Under the pieces are notes generated by a model. It saw only the letters and a program-made list of their open reading frames with translations, was not told the DNA's origin and ran no database searches. A program made the position numbers and the translations under genes. A DNA stretch of 64,000 nt from Bacteroidales bacterium (GTDB lineage: Bacteria; Bacteroidota; Bacteroidia; Bacteroidales; UBA1715): NCBI GenBank assembly GCA_017516865.1, contig JAFXAU010000013.1, positions 37,711-101,710 of the forward strand, read 5' to 3'. Shown piece by piece: positions 34,086 to 44,060 of the stretch (its first letter is position 1; each line of letters starts with the position of its first letter).

Positions 34086-35999
34086 ATGCAAAAATCTCAA
34101 CTTTCTCATTATCTGCTTTTTGCGTATAGAATCGCCATTCTATATGTGTTGATGATAATTACCCGCATTGTGTTTTACGCATTCAATGCAGACTTGTTTT
34201 CTGACATTTCATTCGGTGACTTCATGACCATTTTGCGTGGCGGTCTCAAATTCGACACAACGGCGATAATATATTTGAACATTGTGTTTATCGCAATGAT
34301 GATTTTGCCATTTCGATTTGTGTATAATACTGTTTATCAGAAAATTGCAAAATGGATTTATCTTGTAACCAACTCGCTCGGACTGTTGGCAAACGTGGCT
34401 GACACGGTATATTACCAATTCACGGTTAAACGTACTACTTCGTTGGTGTTTTCACAGTTTTCGAACGAGGAAAATATGTTGCCGCTGATGGGCAAATTTA
34501 TGATTGACTGGTGGTATATGACCTTGTTTTTCATTGCGTTAGTGGCATTGCTCGTGTTTTTATACGACCGTTTTCGTTTGAAAGAACCCGAAAAAAATAA
34601 TGTAAAATTTTATGGCTTTTCCATAGCTGGAATGTGCCTTGTGCTGTTCCTGTGCTTTGGCGGCGTACGGGGCGGATTCCGTCATAGCACACGCCCGATT
34701 TCAATGGCGGACGCAGGAGAATATGTCAATCAACCGAACGAGATGGCTATAGTCCAAAATACACCCTTCACGTTGATTCGCACAATAGGAAAATCTGGCT
34801 TGAAACGGCTAAATTATTTCGACGACGACCAAGCCAATTCGTATTTCTCAATTTACCATCAGGCTGACAAATCTGGCGAAATGCGGAAATACAACGTAGT
34901 GATTTTCATTTTGGAAAGCTGGGGAAGGGAATATGTCGGTTTTTTGAATAAGGATATTCCTGATTATAAAGGATATACGCCATTCATTGATTCGCTAATG
35001 GAGCATAGTCTGGTGTTCAAATATGCGTATGCGAATGGTCGAAAATCAATTGACGCCATCCCTTCGGTGGTTGCTGGAATACCCTATGTGAAAGTTCCGT
35101 ATGTGTTGTCGCATTATTCGAGCAACAAGACGTGCAGTTTGGCGCAATACCTTGGAAATGAGGGATATTACACGGCATTTTTCCACGGAGCACCGAACGG
35201 TTCTATGGGTTTTCAGTCGTTTACGCACTTGGCTGGCTTCGACGATTATTTTGGTAAGACGGAATACAACAACGACGCAGATTTCGACGGTATTTGGGGG
35301 ATTTGGGACGAAGAATTTTTCCATTTCTACGCCGAAAAAATGAACACGTTCAAAGAACCATTTTTCACCACAGTGTTCTCGCTTTCGTCGCACCATCCGT
35401 TCAAAGTGCCGGAACGCTACGAAGGTGTGTTTCCAAAGGGACCGCTTCCCGTACACGAATGCATAGGCTACACCGACAATGCCCTGCGCAAGTTTTTTGA
35501 CTATGCGAAGAAACAGCCGTGGTACGAAAATACCCTCTTCGTATTTTCTGCCGACCACGCTTCCGTCGCATATTTAGAGGAATACAAGAACACTCCGGGG
35601 GCATTTGCCATTCCGATTTTCTTCTATCGCCCCGACAATTCCCTGCAACGCCTCGATACGACAACCATCGCCCAACAAACCGACATTCTGCCGTCGGTGC
35701 TGTCGTTTTTGCACTATCCGTCGGATTTCTGTGCGTTTGGCAAAAATGTATTCGATACAACACATTCGCAGATGGCAATAAACTACACAAATGAAAATTT
35801 CCAATGTTTTTACAAAGATTTCGTCCTTCAATTCGATGAAAAATCCTCGGTAAATCTGTATAACTTCAAGATAGACAGATACTTCAAAAACAATCTGCTT
35901 CATTCCGGCGTGCAGGAACAAGACACTATGGAAAACTACACCAAGGCATTCATTCAGCAATACACAAACCGAATGATTGACAATAGAATGTGTGAATAG
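34086..35999 (+). CDS. LtaS-like membrane sulfatase/phosphoglycerol transferase family protein
   Basis: The 637-residue enzyme has five membrane helices in the first 190 residues. An extracytoplasmic alkaline-phosphatase-fold domain follows, with VVIFILESWGREYVG (metal site), YANGRKSIDAIPS (nucleophile region; Ser where LtaS has Thr), FSLSSHHPF and FSADHAS. In Firmicutes LtaS makes lipoteichoic acid. Gram-negative Bacteroidota lack it and related enzymes there probably transfer phosphoglycerol or phosphoethanolamine to envelope glycans or lipids. ATG 34071 would add 5 residues. It is transcribed alone. Confidence 0.88.
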   Translation: MQKSQLSHYLLFAYRIAILYVLMIITRIVFYAFNADLFSDISFGDFMTILRGGLKFDTTAIIYLNIVFIAMMILPFRFVYNTVYQKIAKWIYLVTNSLGLLANVADTVYYQFTVKRTTSLVFSQFSNEENMLPLMGKFMIDWWYMTLFFIALVALLVFLYDRFRLKEPEKNNVKFYGFSIAGMCLVLFLCFGGVRGGFRHSTRPISMADAGEYVNQPNEMAIVQNTPFTLIRTIGKSGLKRLNYFDDDQANSYFSIYHQADKSGEMRKYNVVIFILESWGREYVGFLNKDIPDYKGYTPFIDSLMEHSLVFKYAYANGRKSIDAIPSVVAGIPYVKVPYVLSHYSSNKTCSLAQYLGNEGYYTAFFHGAPNGSMGFQSFTHLAGFDDYFGKTEYNNDADFDGIWGIWDEEFFHFYAEKMNTFKEPFFTTVFSLSSHHPFKVPERYEGVFPKGPLPVHECIGYTDNALRKFFDYAKKQPWYENTLFVFSADHASVAYLEEYKNTPGAFAIPIFFYRPDNSLQRLDTTTIAQQTDILPSVLSFLHYPSDFCAFGKNVFDTTHSQMAINYTNENFQCFYKDFVLQFDEKSSVNLYNFKIDRYFKNNLLHSGVQEQDTMENYTKAFIQQYTNRMIDNRMCE

Positions 36000-36041
36000 T
36001 AAAGTAAATGTATATTTCCAATTGAAAAAATTACGTTATAA

Positions 36042-36065
36042 CACAAAAAACGTATATTTGTAACA
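36042..36065 (+). promoter_or_regulatory. Promoter block shared with the GH3 gene
   Basis: The -7 box TATATTTG is at 36053-36060. The 24-base block differs from 1146-1169 at one position only. Confidence 0.6.
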
Positions 36066-36080
36066 GATATGTTTATGGCA

Positions 36081-36812
36081 ATGAAAAAATCGTTTTTCAT
36101 ATTTTTTCTACTTATCGGCTTCTCCGTTTTCTCATGGGGACAGAAAACAATCTCTTTCCTTGCCACAGACAGTCTCGAAGTGACGGCTGATTTTTATGAA
36201 ACCTTTGAAGAGTCGCACAAATATATGCTCATGTTCCATCAAGCCGAGTACAGCCGTGGAGAATACAGCCAAATCGCGGCTCGAATCATCAAACTCGACA
36301 TGAACTGCGTGGCTGTCGACTTGCGATATGGTAACGAGGTGAATTTCATCAACAACGAAACTGCCATGCGTGCAAAACAAACGAATAAGCCCAGCTTTAT
36401 GATTGATTGCGAAAACGACATTATCGGGGCAATCAACTATATTTACAGCATTGATTCCACGGCAAAGATTTTCCTTATGGGAAGTTCGTTTTCTGCCTCT
36501 TTATGCCTTAAAATTGCAAAAGACAGAGACGATATACAAGCTGTCATTGCCTATAGTCCTGGAGAATTTTTCGGAGAACTAAATATCGGGAGATACATCA
36601 CTGGTTTGACTACACCGACTTATATTGGCTGTCCACGAAGTGAATATTCGTACGTGTCACAATTGGCAGCAGGAATTGAGGCTCCGAAAACGGTTGTATT
36701 CCAACCCGAAAACGCCGACGGGCAGCATGGGGCAAAAACATTGTGGTGGGAATCCGACACATGCGAAGAATTCTGGCTGAGTCTACTCTTTTTTCTAAAA
36801 GATTTCAAATAA
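36081..36812 (+). CDS. Secreted alpha/beta hydrolase
   Basis: The 243-residue protein has a signal peptide (to about 22, FSWGQ). The nucleophile elbow GSSFSAS, the oxyanion region MFHQAEYSRGEY and a C-terminal His in DGQHGAKTLW supply a plausible Ser-Asp-His triad of the dienelactone hydrolase/serine aminopeptidase type. Substrate unknown. In-frame ATGs at 36069 and 36075 would add four or two residues; the signal peptide is best from 36081. Its last base is the first base of the next start codon (TAATG), so the next gene is coupled. Confidence 0.8.
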   Translation: MKKSFFIFFLLIGFSVFSWGQKTISFLATDSLEVTADFYETFEESHKYMLMFHQAEYSRGEYSQIAARIIKLDMNCVAVDLRYGNEVNFINNETAMRAKQTNKPSFMIDCENDIIGAINYIYSIDSTAKIFLMGSSFSASLCLKIAKDRDDIQAVIAYSPGEFFGELNIGRYITGLTTPTYIGCPRSEYSYVSQLAAGIEAPKTVVFQPENADGQHGAKTLWWESDTCEEFWLSLLFFLKDFK

Positions 36813-37252
36813 TGGGAAAACAAACTGTCATAGATGTCACTACGATAAGCGACAATTACGTGGTTTTCGCTATAAGTTCGACCAACAACGATATTCAATG
36901 TTGTATGGCCATTAACCAAATTTTTGGAGTTTCGCTGCAGGGGAAAGAACCCAAAAATCTCTCTATAAACGGACGAATTGTTCAACCTTCATGTTTCACC
37001 GCCTTTGACCCTAACAACCGTTTTACAATCACTCTTATCGACAATCAGACAAATGGTGGACCATTCCTCGATTTTCTTAAAAATGTGTCGTATTTCGTAA
37101 AAATTTCGCCTTTAGACGACAAAGAAAAAATAGCGGACATTCAAAAATATCTCTCTTCAAATCCCGATTTCCTATTTGTGCAAAGTATTGACGAAAACAA
37201 TCTCAAACCACAACAGAAAAAAATGTTTGATGGTTTCTTCCAATTCTTGTAA
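36812..37252 (+). CDS. IPExxxVDY-like family protein
   Basis: The 146-residue cytoplasmic protein is acidic-polar with an alpha/beta pattern. VVFAISSTNNDIQCCMAINQIFGV and FLKNVSYFVKI resemble the start and the named motif of the Bacteroidota IPExxxVDY family, but the motif itself is degenerate (F-L-K-N-V-S-Y). In relatives the family is often near rnc and pyk; that context is absent. The chosen start, ATG 36812, overlaps the stop of the hydrolase by one base. Confidence 0.55.
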   Translation: MGKQTVIDVTTISDNYVVFAISSTNNDIQCCMAINQIFGVSLQGKEPKNLSINGRIVQPSCFTAFDPNNRFTITLIDNQTNGGPFLDFLKNVSYFVKISPLDDKEKIADIQKYLSSNPDFLFVQSIDENNLKPQQKKMFDGFFQFL

Positions 37253-37259
37253 AGACTCT

Positions 37260-37958
37260 CTATTTGAAATATTCCTTCAATGCAGCAATAGCCTTGTCAA
37301 CGCCGACTGAGGCTGGTTCCGCAATAACCGTAAGATTCTGAATTCGCGAAACATGCGGATTGGGGTCGACAAAATAAATAGGGACACCATCTTTCACATA
37401 TTGCACCAAACTTGCCGCCGGATATACCTGCATCGAAGTTCCTACAACTATCATCGCATCTGCTTCCTGGGCAAAACGAATAGCTGGCGTCATTTGCGGA
37501 ACGGCTTCTTCGAAAAAAACAATCTGCGGACGCAACTGCGAACCATCTTTTGCCTTATCGCCCATTTTTATAGGATTATATCCTATTTCAACAAAAGTAG
37601 ATTCATCGCCTTCGTCGCGGGAACTACAGCCTTTTGTAAGCTCGCCATGAAGATGAACGACACGAGAACTGCCTGCACGTTCATGAAGATTGTCAACATT
37701 TTGCGTAACCACGGTTACGTCAAAGTCTTTCTCCAATTCTGCCAAAGCAACGTGAGCCCTGTTAGGTTGTTTCGTCTGCAAGTTTGCACGCATCGTATTA
37801 TAGAAATCCAAAATTAACTGAGGATTTCTGTACCACGCACTGTGGGTCGCAACATCTTCAACACGATAATTTTCCCACAGTCCGTCTTCGGAACGAAAGG
37901 CTTTTATGCCTGATTCCACGCTTATGCCTGCACCTGTTAAAACGACAACTTTCTTCAT
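37260..37958 (-). CDS. cobB: Sirtuin NAD-dependent protein deacylase
   Basis: The 232-residue class III-type sirtuin has GAGISVESGIKAFRS for NAD binding, TQNVDNLHERAG, catalytic His in VVHLHGEL, RPQIVFFEE and GTSMQVYPAASL. The zinc-binding cysteines are not retained as a CxxC pair (only TKGCSSRDE remains), as in some bacterial sirtuins. It removes acyl groups from lysine using NAD+. It is encoded 6 bases after nrdG and is probably the last gene of the nrdDG operon. Confidence 0.92.
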   Translation of the reverse strand: MKKVVVLTGAGISVESGIKAFRSEDGLWENYRVEDVATHSAWYRNPQLILDFYNTMRANLQTKQPNRAHVALAELEKDFDVTVVTQNVDNLHERAGSSRVVHLHGELTKGCSSRDEGDESTFVEIGYNPIKMGDKAKDGSQLRPQIVFFEEAVPQMTPAIRFAQEADAMIVVGTSMQVYPAASLVQYVKDGVPIYFVDPNPHVSRIQNLTVIAEPASVGVDKAIAALKEYFK

Positions 37959-37964
37959 CTTTTT

Positions 37965-38432
37965 TTATTTTTTCCAAAACCAACTTGTCACATCTGTCAT
38001 ATTGCCTTCGGAATCCACGGAAAACATTTTCTGATTTGTCCCAGGATTATTCAAAGGGCCTTTGGCATCGTCGTAACCTCCGATTTTGATGTAATCAAAC
38101 GACGTAACAGCAATCGCCTCCGAAATCTTCGATTTACCCGAATACCATGCCGTTTTTATTGTCGGATATTCCCGTTTGACCATTTTCGCCAAATTTTCCA
38201 CAGAAACAGGTTCTGCGTCGCCACCCATAAAACAGACGCACGTCACGTCTTTTTTATATTCATCGAGCAAAGCTCGCAGTTCTGTTTCGTCGAGAACAGT
38301 GCCAATGTCCTGTAATAGATGAGGACTATGGCAACCAACACAATGATTTGGGCAATTTGTTATGTTGATTGCCAGAGAAACTTCATCTGGTACTTCGGCA
38401 AAAACAATGTCGAAATTGTAATACTTGAGCAT
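37965..38432 (-). CDS. nrdG: Anaerobic ribonucleotide reductase activating protein
   Basis: The 155-residue radical SAM enzyme has the cluster motif C-x4-C-x-x-C (CPNHCVGC); the sequence reads NCPNHCVGCHSP, with the usual NrdG spacing. It uses a 4Fe-4S cluster and SAM to put the glycyl radical on NrdD. FMGGDAEP is the SAM-contact GGE-like motif. Its start overlaps the last base of nrdD, so the two are translationally coupled. Confidence 0.93.
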   Translation of the reverse strand: MLKYYNFDIVFAEVPDEVSLAINITNCPNHCVGCHSPHLLQDIGTVLDETELRALLDEYKKDVTCVCFMGGDAEPVSVENLAKMVKREYPTIKTAWYSGKSKISEAIAVTSFDYIKIGGYDDAKGPLNNPGTNQKMFSVDSEGNMTDVTSWFWKK

Positions 38433-40543
38433 TACAAATCAAGAACGAATTGTTTTTCGCTTGCGTAGTAACGACGTTTTGCCTCTTCTTGACGAGCTGC
38501 CGAGAAGTTAGAAACGCGTTTCATATATCCGATAACACGGGTCAAATAGTCTACATTATCGCTTCCACATTCAGGACAAACTTTCAAGTAACGTTTGTCG
38601 ATGTGTTTACACTTGTTGCAAACTGTGTTAGGAATGTTGAAAGTGAAATAGTTACATCCTTCACGAGAAGCAACACGAAGCAACTGACGATATTGTTCTT
38701 TTGAAAGATGGCTTTCCAAGTTTGCGTGCAAAGCGGAACCACCTGTCAAGTGAGCAATGTATTTACGACCGTGAAGACGGAATTTGTCAATAATATTCAA
38801 CGAATCGTCCTCTACGCGGTAGAAATATGAGTTGTAGCAGTCGCGAGGAACTATATAACCGTCTTCCTTGTCCCACTTAGCATGTTTAACACCCACGTTT
38901 TCGGCAGGAATCATTTCGCAGTTGAACATCAAATCTTTCGTACGATATTTCTTATTGTACTTTTCAACAAGACCAAGCACGCTTTGAACAAATTCAACAT
39001 ATTTTGGATTATCGTTGATTTCTATGCCCATAAATTCAGCAGCTTCAACCAATCCATTTACACCGATTGTAAGATACTGACGACTGATGTTGATGTAACC
39101 GGCATCGAACAAAGGAAGCATTCCTTTTTCCTGCAAGTTCTTCAAGTTTTCGTTATACCCGATTTGAACCTTGTGAACCATGTCGATAACATCTTCGAGG
39201 AATGCCAAGTAATGCATATTATTCTTTACGGCATATTGAATACATCTGTTCAAGTTGATTGTCAGCACGCTCTTAGAACCTGTGGAAACACCACCGGCAC
39301 CAAGTGTATAGCTAAATCCATTGTCTTGAATTTCGTTACGCAGACGGCAGCACGAAGCCAATGAATCGGCATTGTCGCTGATGTACGTAAAGAATGAGTG
39401 ACCTTCGGAATACATTTCGGCTGTGAAGTTGCCCCATTCTTCGTCCATCACGTCGCCGTCTTTTGTCAACAAAGCCATTGTTTCTACAGGGAAAGTAAGA
39501 ACAGCTTTTGTGCGTTCTTGGTTGAACCATTTCATGAAGCGCTTCTGCAACCACGAAAGAGATTCCCAATGTGGCTGAGTTCCGTCAGGGAAGCGGAATT
39601 CACCGAAGATGCTTTCGAAATAGAACTTATCGTAATATGAAATATTCCAGAACACAGCTTGGAAATTTCTTGCACCCGTCGGCTGGTTGATTGAGTATAC
39701 AACTTGTTCGAAACAATCGTCGATAACTTTTCCAATTGAGCGTTTTTTGATAGACAGGTCAACAATTTCGTCGGCACGTTTGTAGTAATCTTCGCCGTAT
39801 TCTTTTTCGATGAAGTAGTTCATGTACATCAAGAATTCTGGAGTCGCACACGCACCGCTCAACATACTTGAAACGATGAACACCATGTTGATGAATCCGC
39901 CACAGAAAGCTTTCAGATTTGTCGGAGCTTTTGAGTTACCACCAACTTCCATCGTACCATTCAACAACCATGGGTACATTGTGATTGATGCACAATAGTT
40001 TGCCATTGATGTTTCGTCGTTTTTGTATACGAAGTGATTGTTCAACATGTATAAATATTTGTCGGCCAATTCTTTACCATACAATTCTTTAAGACGGTCG
40101 GTAAGTAGACGACGGTTTAAGCGGATGAAGTTGGACTTCGGAAGCTCACCAATCAAGGTTGCTATATTTTTCTTTTCAACATTCGCATTTGCGTCATACT
40201 TCGAACCTGTTGCAGCATTCGATGCGTTGCAGTAACTTACCAAAAAGTTCAGTTTCTCGCGGTCTTCGCGGTCTTCGGTATGTTTCTGACGATACAACAT
40301 GTACGATTTTGCAACCGTGTAATAGCGTTCAGCCATAAGTGCCACTTCCACTTGGTTCTGGATTTCTTCGACACTCATTCCGTCTGCAATATGCACGCGA
40401 CTCAAAACGCCCGCAATGTCATCATCTGTTGCATAACTTCCGACAGCAAGAAACGCCTTGCTTACAGCATGTTTGATTTTGTCAATCGAAAACGGCTCCC
40501 TGGTTCCGTCTCTTTTTACAATTTTAATTTCCGAATGTCCCAT
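38432..40543 (-). CDS. nrdD: Anaerobic ribonucleoside-triphosphate reductase
   Basis: The 703-residue class III reductase begins with an N-terminal ATP-cone (about 5-95, KIVKRDGTREPFSIDKI). The ten-strand barrel with active-site cysteines follows. A C-terminal zinc ribbon (CNKC...CPEC) and the glycyl radical loop RVIGYM, with G672, complete it. It reduces NTPs to dNTPs without oxygen and needs NrdG. It indicates growth in anoxic conditions, consistent with the rubrerythrins in this window. A TATTTTTG box on the minus strand at 40769-40762 would give a leader of about 210 bases. Confidence 0.95.
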   Translation of the reverse strand: MGHSEIKIVKRDGTREPFSIDKIKHAVSKAFLAVGSYATDDDIAGVLSRVHIADGMSVEEIQNQVEVALMAERYYTVAKSYMLYRQKHTEDREDREKLNFLVSYCNASNAATGSKYDANANVEKKNIATLIGELPKSNFIRLNRRLLTDRLKELYGKELADKYLYMLNNHFVYKNDETSMANYCASITMYPWLLNGTMEVGGNSKAPTNLKAFCGGFINMVFIVSSMLSGACATPEFLMYMNYFIEKEYGEDYYKRADEIVDLSIKKRSIGKVIDDCFEQVVYSINQPTGARNFQAVFWNISYYDKFYFESIFGEFRFPDGTQPHWESLSWLQKRFMKWFNQERTKAVLTFPVETMALLTKDGDVMDEEWGNFTAEMYSEGHSFFTYISDNADSLASCCRLRNEIQDNGFSYTLGAGGVSTGSKSVLTINLNRCIQYAVKNNMHYLAFLEDVIDMVHKVQIGYNENLKNLQEKGMLPLFDAGYINISRQYLTIGVNGLVEAAEFMGIEINDNPKYVEFVQSVLGLVEKYNKKYRTKDLMFNCEMIPAENVGVKHAKWDKEDGYIVPRDCYNSYFYRVEDDSLNIIDKFRLHGRKYIAHLTGGSALHANLESHLSKEQYRQLLRVASREGCNYFTFNIPNTVCNKCKHIDKRYLKVCPECGSDNVDYLTRVIGYMKRVSNFSAARQEEAKRRYYASEKQFVLDL

Positions 40544-40869
40544 TTTTTAATTTATATTATTAACATTATTACTATCAACTCGTTACGAAAACTCTCAAGA
40601 AAAATTTGCGTTTTCAAATTTTTGTTAGAGCGGGCAAAACCCCAAGACATATTTTTCGAAATATACCTGTCAAAATCACCCCCAACAACTACAAACATGA
40701 ATTTCCGCAAAAACTTTTCCCCTATTTTCGAGGAGAAATTTTCCCGATTTTTTTAGTGAAACAAAAATAGGATTTCTTAATACTATGGCATAAGATTTTT
40801 TCTCTGAGTTATTAGCATGTCAGAATAAACACCGTTTGTAAAATTATGTGTTTCAAAATCTTAAGTTGT
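40544..40869. other. 326-base region upstream of nrdD
   Basis: No open frame appears real. It contains a minus-strand TATTTTTG candidate -7 box at 40769-40762 and, in the resulting leader, an imperfect stem near 40648-40674 (GACATATTT with AAATATACCTGTC). I see no pair of NrdR-type boxes. Confidence 0.45.
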
Positions 40870-41742
40870 TCATAACGTAATTGGCGACGTAAAAATATTC
40901 TCTTTTGTCACCCATTTGTCAATTGCAAACAACGAGCAGTTGATGACGAGCAAAACAAGAAATCCCGCCAAACCAGCGGACCCGCCAAGCAAATCGTTAA
41001 AATTATCGATGTACATAAGCGACATACCCGCGCCTGCGTTCAGTGTGCCGTGAAATATTGCAGCAGTAATCACCGACTTTGATTTTACGCGAATATATTG
41101 AATGACTGGCGTAAGCAATACACAGAAAACTATCATCATTCCCAACCCAATAAAGGGATGTTGTGCATAATTGTGCCCCATAGCAATAAGCGGAGCGTGC
41201 CAAATGCCCCAAAATACTCCGATAATCAGCGAGGCTTTTAAGAAATTCACGCCTTCGAACTGCTTCAACAACCAGCCACGCCAAGCAATTTCCTCGCCGA
41301 AGGCAAACAATGCATTTATCGTGATTCCAGCTGACAATCCCGAAACGATTGTTATGGCAAGCAGCTTATATGCGTCAATGTCGGGGATGGATTGCGACAT
41401 TTGCGCCAATGCATCCTGCAAAATCGGGGTTTCTGTTGAAAACCTCATCGGCGGAAACAACGCCGAAGCGAACATTGCTGCCACGTTGAACACCACAGGC
41501 AACAGCCACGCAACAACAAACCATCGATTCAATTTGAACGAAACGCCCAAACCTTTCAAAATCGGTTCTTTGTGAATTGCCTGAACAATTACTACCGAAA
41601 GAAGCGGGAAAAACATATATCCTGTAGCAAACACGAATCCCGCTGTTGTTTGCAAATTACCGTTTAATAGATAAAACAACGCGGCGGCCGTCCACGAAAT
41701 GAGTATTACTAATATTGCGAATAGAATTGTTTGTCTTTTCAT
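40870..41742 (-). CDS. CPBP family intramembrane metalloprotease
   Basis: The 290-residue membrane protein has about eight helices. It carries the CPBP (CAAX protease and bacteriocin-processing) motifs: EEIAWRG (EExxxR), FWGIWHAPL (FxxxH) and HGTLNAG. Eukaryotic relatives cleave prenylated proteins; bacterial ones often confer bacteriocin immunity or process small membrane proteins. No bacteriocin gene is visible nearby. A TATTTTTG box lies 29 bases above the start codon. Confidence 0.85.
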   Translation of the reverse strand: MKRQTILFAILVILISWTAAALFYLLNGNLQTTAGFVFATGYMFFPLLSVVIVQAIHKEPILKGLGVSFKLNRWFVVAWLLPVVFNVAAMFASALFPPMRFSTETPILQDALAQMSQSIPDIDAYKLLAITIVSGLSAGITINALFAFGEEIAWRGWLLKQFEGVNFLKASLIIGVFWGIWHAPLIAMGHNYAQHPFIGLGMMIVFCVLLTPVIQYIRVKSKSVITAAIFHGTLNAGAGMSLMYIDNFNDLLGGSAGLAGFLVLLVINCSLFAIDKWVTKENIFTSPITL

Positions 41743-41770
41743 TGCAAGAGAATTATTGCTAAATCACCAG

Positions 41771-41839
41771 CAAAAATAGTTCTTTTTCTCTGATTGAGAA
41801 CTTTGTGATATTGGTATTCCCCAATTTTTTGTACTTTTG
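41771..41839. promoter_or_regulatory. Divergent promoters of the CPBP and esterase genes
   Basis: Minus-strand TATTTTTG (41778-41771) faces the CPBP gene. Plus-strand TACTTTTG (41832-41839) faces the esterase gene. Both fit TAnnTTTG. Confidence 0.5.
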
Positions 41840-41870
41840 ACCTATTCGAATCTATAAACTTATTAGGATT

Positions 41871-43226
41871 ATGAAAAAATTTTTGATTATTTCAATGGTA
41901 GCGTTAGGATTATTCAGCTGCAAAGAGGATAAGAAAGAATCTGGGAATGATGGAATTTCCGTTGAATCTATAACCTGTTCCGAACACGAGGTTTCAATTT
42001 TTCGAGGATATACGACGGCTGTTAATGTGACGGTTCTTCCCGAAGATGCCGAAGACAAGTCATTTTCGTGGACTGTTGCCGACGAAACTATTGCAAAATT
42101 CAAAGACGACAACACAATTTTGGGTGTAAACGTTGGTGAAACATGGGCTTATGCCATCAGCAACGCTAAACCGGAAGTCAAGGATTCTGTCAAAATCACC
42201 GTCAACGCAATGGCGCTGAAATCAATTCCCGTCACCGACGAGAACATTCACTACGAAGGGCGTATCGTCAAAGGTAGTTCCGACGTTCAATATTTATACC
42301 CTGGAACATCGTTTTCCATTAATTTCACAGGGTCATCGCTGTATGCAGACTTTTCGAAGGTGGTTTGCTATTATTGGGTGGAAGTTGACAACAATGAGCC
42401 ATATAAACTATATACACGCTCAAAAAAGAACTGGGTTGCCGACAACACGTTCCGCATTGCCGAAGGCCTTGAAGATGGCGAACATACGGCAAAAATCACG
42501 CTTTGCTCCGAAGGTGTCTTTAAAAATCCTAAATTCTATGGTTTCAAAGTTGACGAATCTGCCGAAGTCAGTAAACCAAAAGCCAAAACACGAAAATTTG
42601 AATTTATAGGAAATTCCATCACGTGCGGCTACGGTACAGAGGTTACAAACAGAGCTGCTTTTAACGACTCAACATCTAATTTCTGTCACACATTTGCTTA
42701 CGCCACAGCACAGGAATTTGATGCCGAAATTATGGTAGTTGCTCGTTCTGGTATTGGAATTTATCGTAATTACAACTATGAAGATCCAGGATATGGAACA
42801 ATGCTCGACACATACGAAAAAACATGGCTGAAAAGTCCGAATAATTGGGATTTTTCATCGTACACTCCCGATGTCGTTTTCATAAATTTAGGCACGAACG
42901 ACACGTTTGATATGTCAACATTTAGCTCCGATGATTTTGAATCGGCATTCCGTTCTCTACTTGACAAAGTAACAACATATTATCCAAATTCAAAAATTGT
43001 ACTTCTTACAGGTAGTATGATGAACGATGAGAAAAATGCTCTTTCTACGGTAAAATCAATTCTTGATAAAATTCAAGCTGATTACAACACAAATGAACAT
43101 CCTTGTTATCGCTTCGATTTCAAGACTGTTGCAGGGACAGGTGCCGATTGGCATCCTTGTGCGGCACAACAGGCACAGATGGGACAAGATTTGATTTCGT
43201 TCTTGAAAGAAAACGTAATCCAATAA
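41871..43226 (+). CDS. SGNH esterase lipoprotein (CE2-like) with Ig-like domain
   Basis: The 451-residue lipoprotein (lipobox LFSC) begins with a bacterial Ig-like domain (about 25-110). A jelly-roll domain (about 120-230) precedes an SGNH catalytic domain with FIGNSIT (nucleophile Ser), NLGTND and DWHP (catalytic Asp-His). This layout is that of carbohydrate esterase family 2, which removes acetyl groups from xylan or other glycans. It probably acts at the cell surface on plant polysaccharide. No SusCD genes or glycosidases lie beside it. Confidence 0.87.
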   Translation: MKKFLIISMVALGLFSCKEDKKESGNDGISVESITCSEHEVSIFRGYTTAVNVTVLPEDAEDKSFSWTVADETIAKFKDDNTILGVNVGETWAYAISNAKPEVKDSVKITVNAMALKSIPVTDENIHYEGRIVKGSSDVQYLYPGTSFSINFTGSSLYADFSKVVCYYWVEVDNNEPYKLYTRSKKNWVADNTFRIAEGLEDGEHTAKITLCSEGVFKNPKFYGFKVDESAEVSKPKAKTRKFEFIGNSITCGYGTEVTNRAAFNDSTSNFCHTFAYATAQEFDAEIMVVARSGIGIYRNYNYEDPGYGTMLDTYEKTWLKSPNNWDFSSYTPDVVFINLGTNDTFDMSTFSSDDFESAFRSLLDKVTTYYPNSKIVLLTGSMMNDEKNALSTVKSILDKIQADYNTNEHPCYRFDFKTVAGTGADWHPCAAQQAQMGQDLISFLKENVIQ

Positions 43227-43480
43227 TTGCAGAAAAAAGGTCTAATGGTCAAAAATGTACCTATGTTTTTAACATAGAAATACTGGTCAATGAATCACCT
43301 CTTGTTTTTGTTATTGCCAATCTATTCAGTCCGTCACAGACAAATCCATAATCGTCTTTCACCTATGACGATACAAATATTCAACATTCCACGGCGGTTG
43401 TCGAGAGTTCTTGTTGAATAAAATTCAAGGAATATGTGCGTTTGCTCAAGACGAATGGAGATCACCGTTTCCTCTTTATA

Positions 43481-43510
43481 GTCGTTAAATTCCTTATCGT
43501 CTTTAACGAC
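43481..43510. repeat. Inverted repeat between the esterase and suffix-domain genes
   Basis: GTCGTTAAA (43481-43489) and TTTAACGAC (43502-43510) pair perfectly over 9 bases with a 12-base loop, ending just before the stop codon of the convergent gene. There is no T-run, so a terminator is possible but not certain. The rest of 43227-43480 holds nothing I recognise. Confidence 0.5.
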
Positions 43511-43511
43511 C

Positions 43512-44060
43512 TTAATGTTTCCCTTCCTTATTCTGTTTCCTCAATCTATACATTCTCTCGTTAAAGCCGCCATTTTTCAGAAAATCCTCCTCCAAACGCT
43601 TCAACTGCCTAAAAAGCAGATAATCAGCTTGTTTAATCAAGATTATGCACATATTGGCAATTGTTTCAGGAGGACGTGTATGTACTATGTTCATAAAGAA
43701 CTCCGTGTCATTGTGTTCGCAACCAAGACGACGCATAACTATGTGTTCTATCGAAGTGTCTTCCCACAAACGATGATTGCGGGTTTTCAGATAATCCTCG
43801 TAATCTTCCAGCAATTCCTGTAAACTTGCCTTTGCCACGTTTACAAGCTTTATTTCTGTTTTTGCACTCGTGCTGCTTGCAGCACAACCCTCTATTATGT
43901 TTTGCTTGCCCGAACGGGCAGCTTGTATCATTTGGTCGCAAGTCCTGTCGTTTTTCTTCAGAAAATGCTCCACAAAATAATACGTTATGCAGAATATTAC
44001 ATCTGCTTTCTGATAACTTAGCAATTTTTTGTAATTGCCATGTCGCGGTATCAACTCTTC
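43512..44060 (-). CDS. Four-helix-bundle suffix domain protein
   Basis: The 182-residue protein opens YKKLLSYQKADVIFCITYYFVEHFL and continues QMIQAARSGKQNIIEG, the typical S23/four-helix-bundle core. A further C-terminal helical part (PETIANMCIILIKQADYLLFRQLKRLEEDFL) is found in the suffix-domain subfamily. Relatives occur as inserts in 23S rRNA genes or as free-standing genes; function is unknown. Start 44060 (MEELIPRHG) is preferred to 44114, whose extra residues are basic and unlike the family. Confidence 0.75.
   Translation of the reverse strand, partial: EELIPRHGNYKKLLSYQKADVIFCITYYFVEHFLKKNDRTCDQMIQAARSGKQNIIEGCAASSTSAKTEIKLVNVAKASLQELLEDYEDYLKTRNHRLWEDTSIEHIVMRRLGCEHNDTEFFMNIVHTRPPETIANMCIILIKQADYLLFRQLKRLEEDFLKNGGFNERMYRLRKQNKEGKH

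Noticed and set aside
40544..40869. Riboswitch upstream of nrdD
   Set aside because: The imperfect stem at 40648-40674 does not match a B12 or other known riboswitch core; left as undescribed leader.
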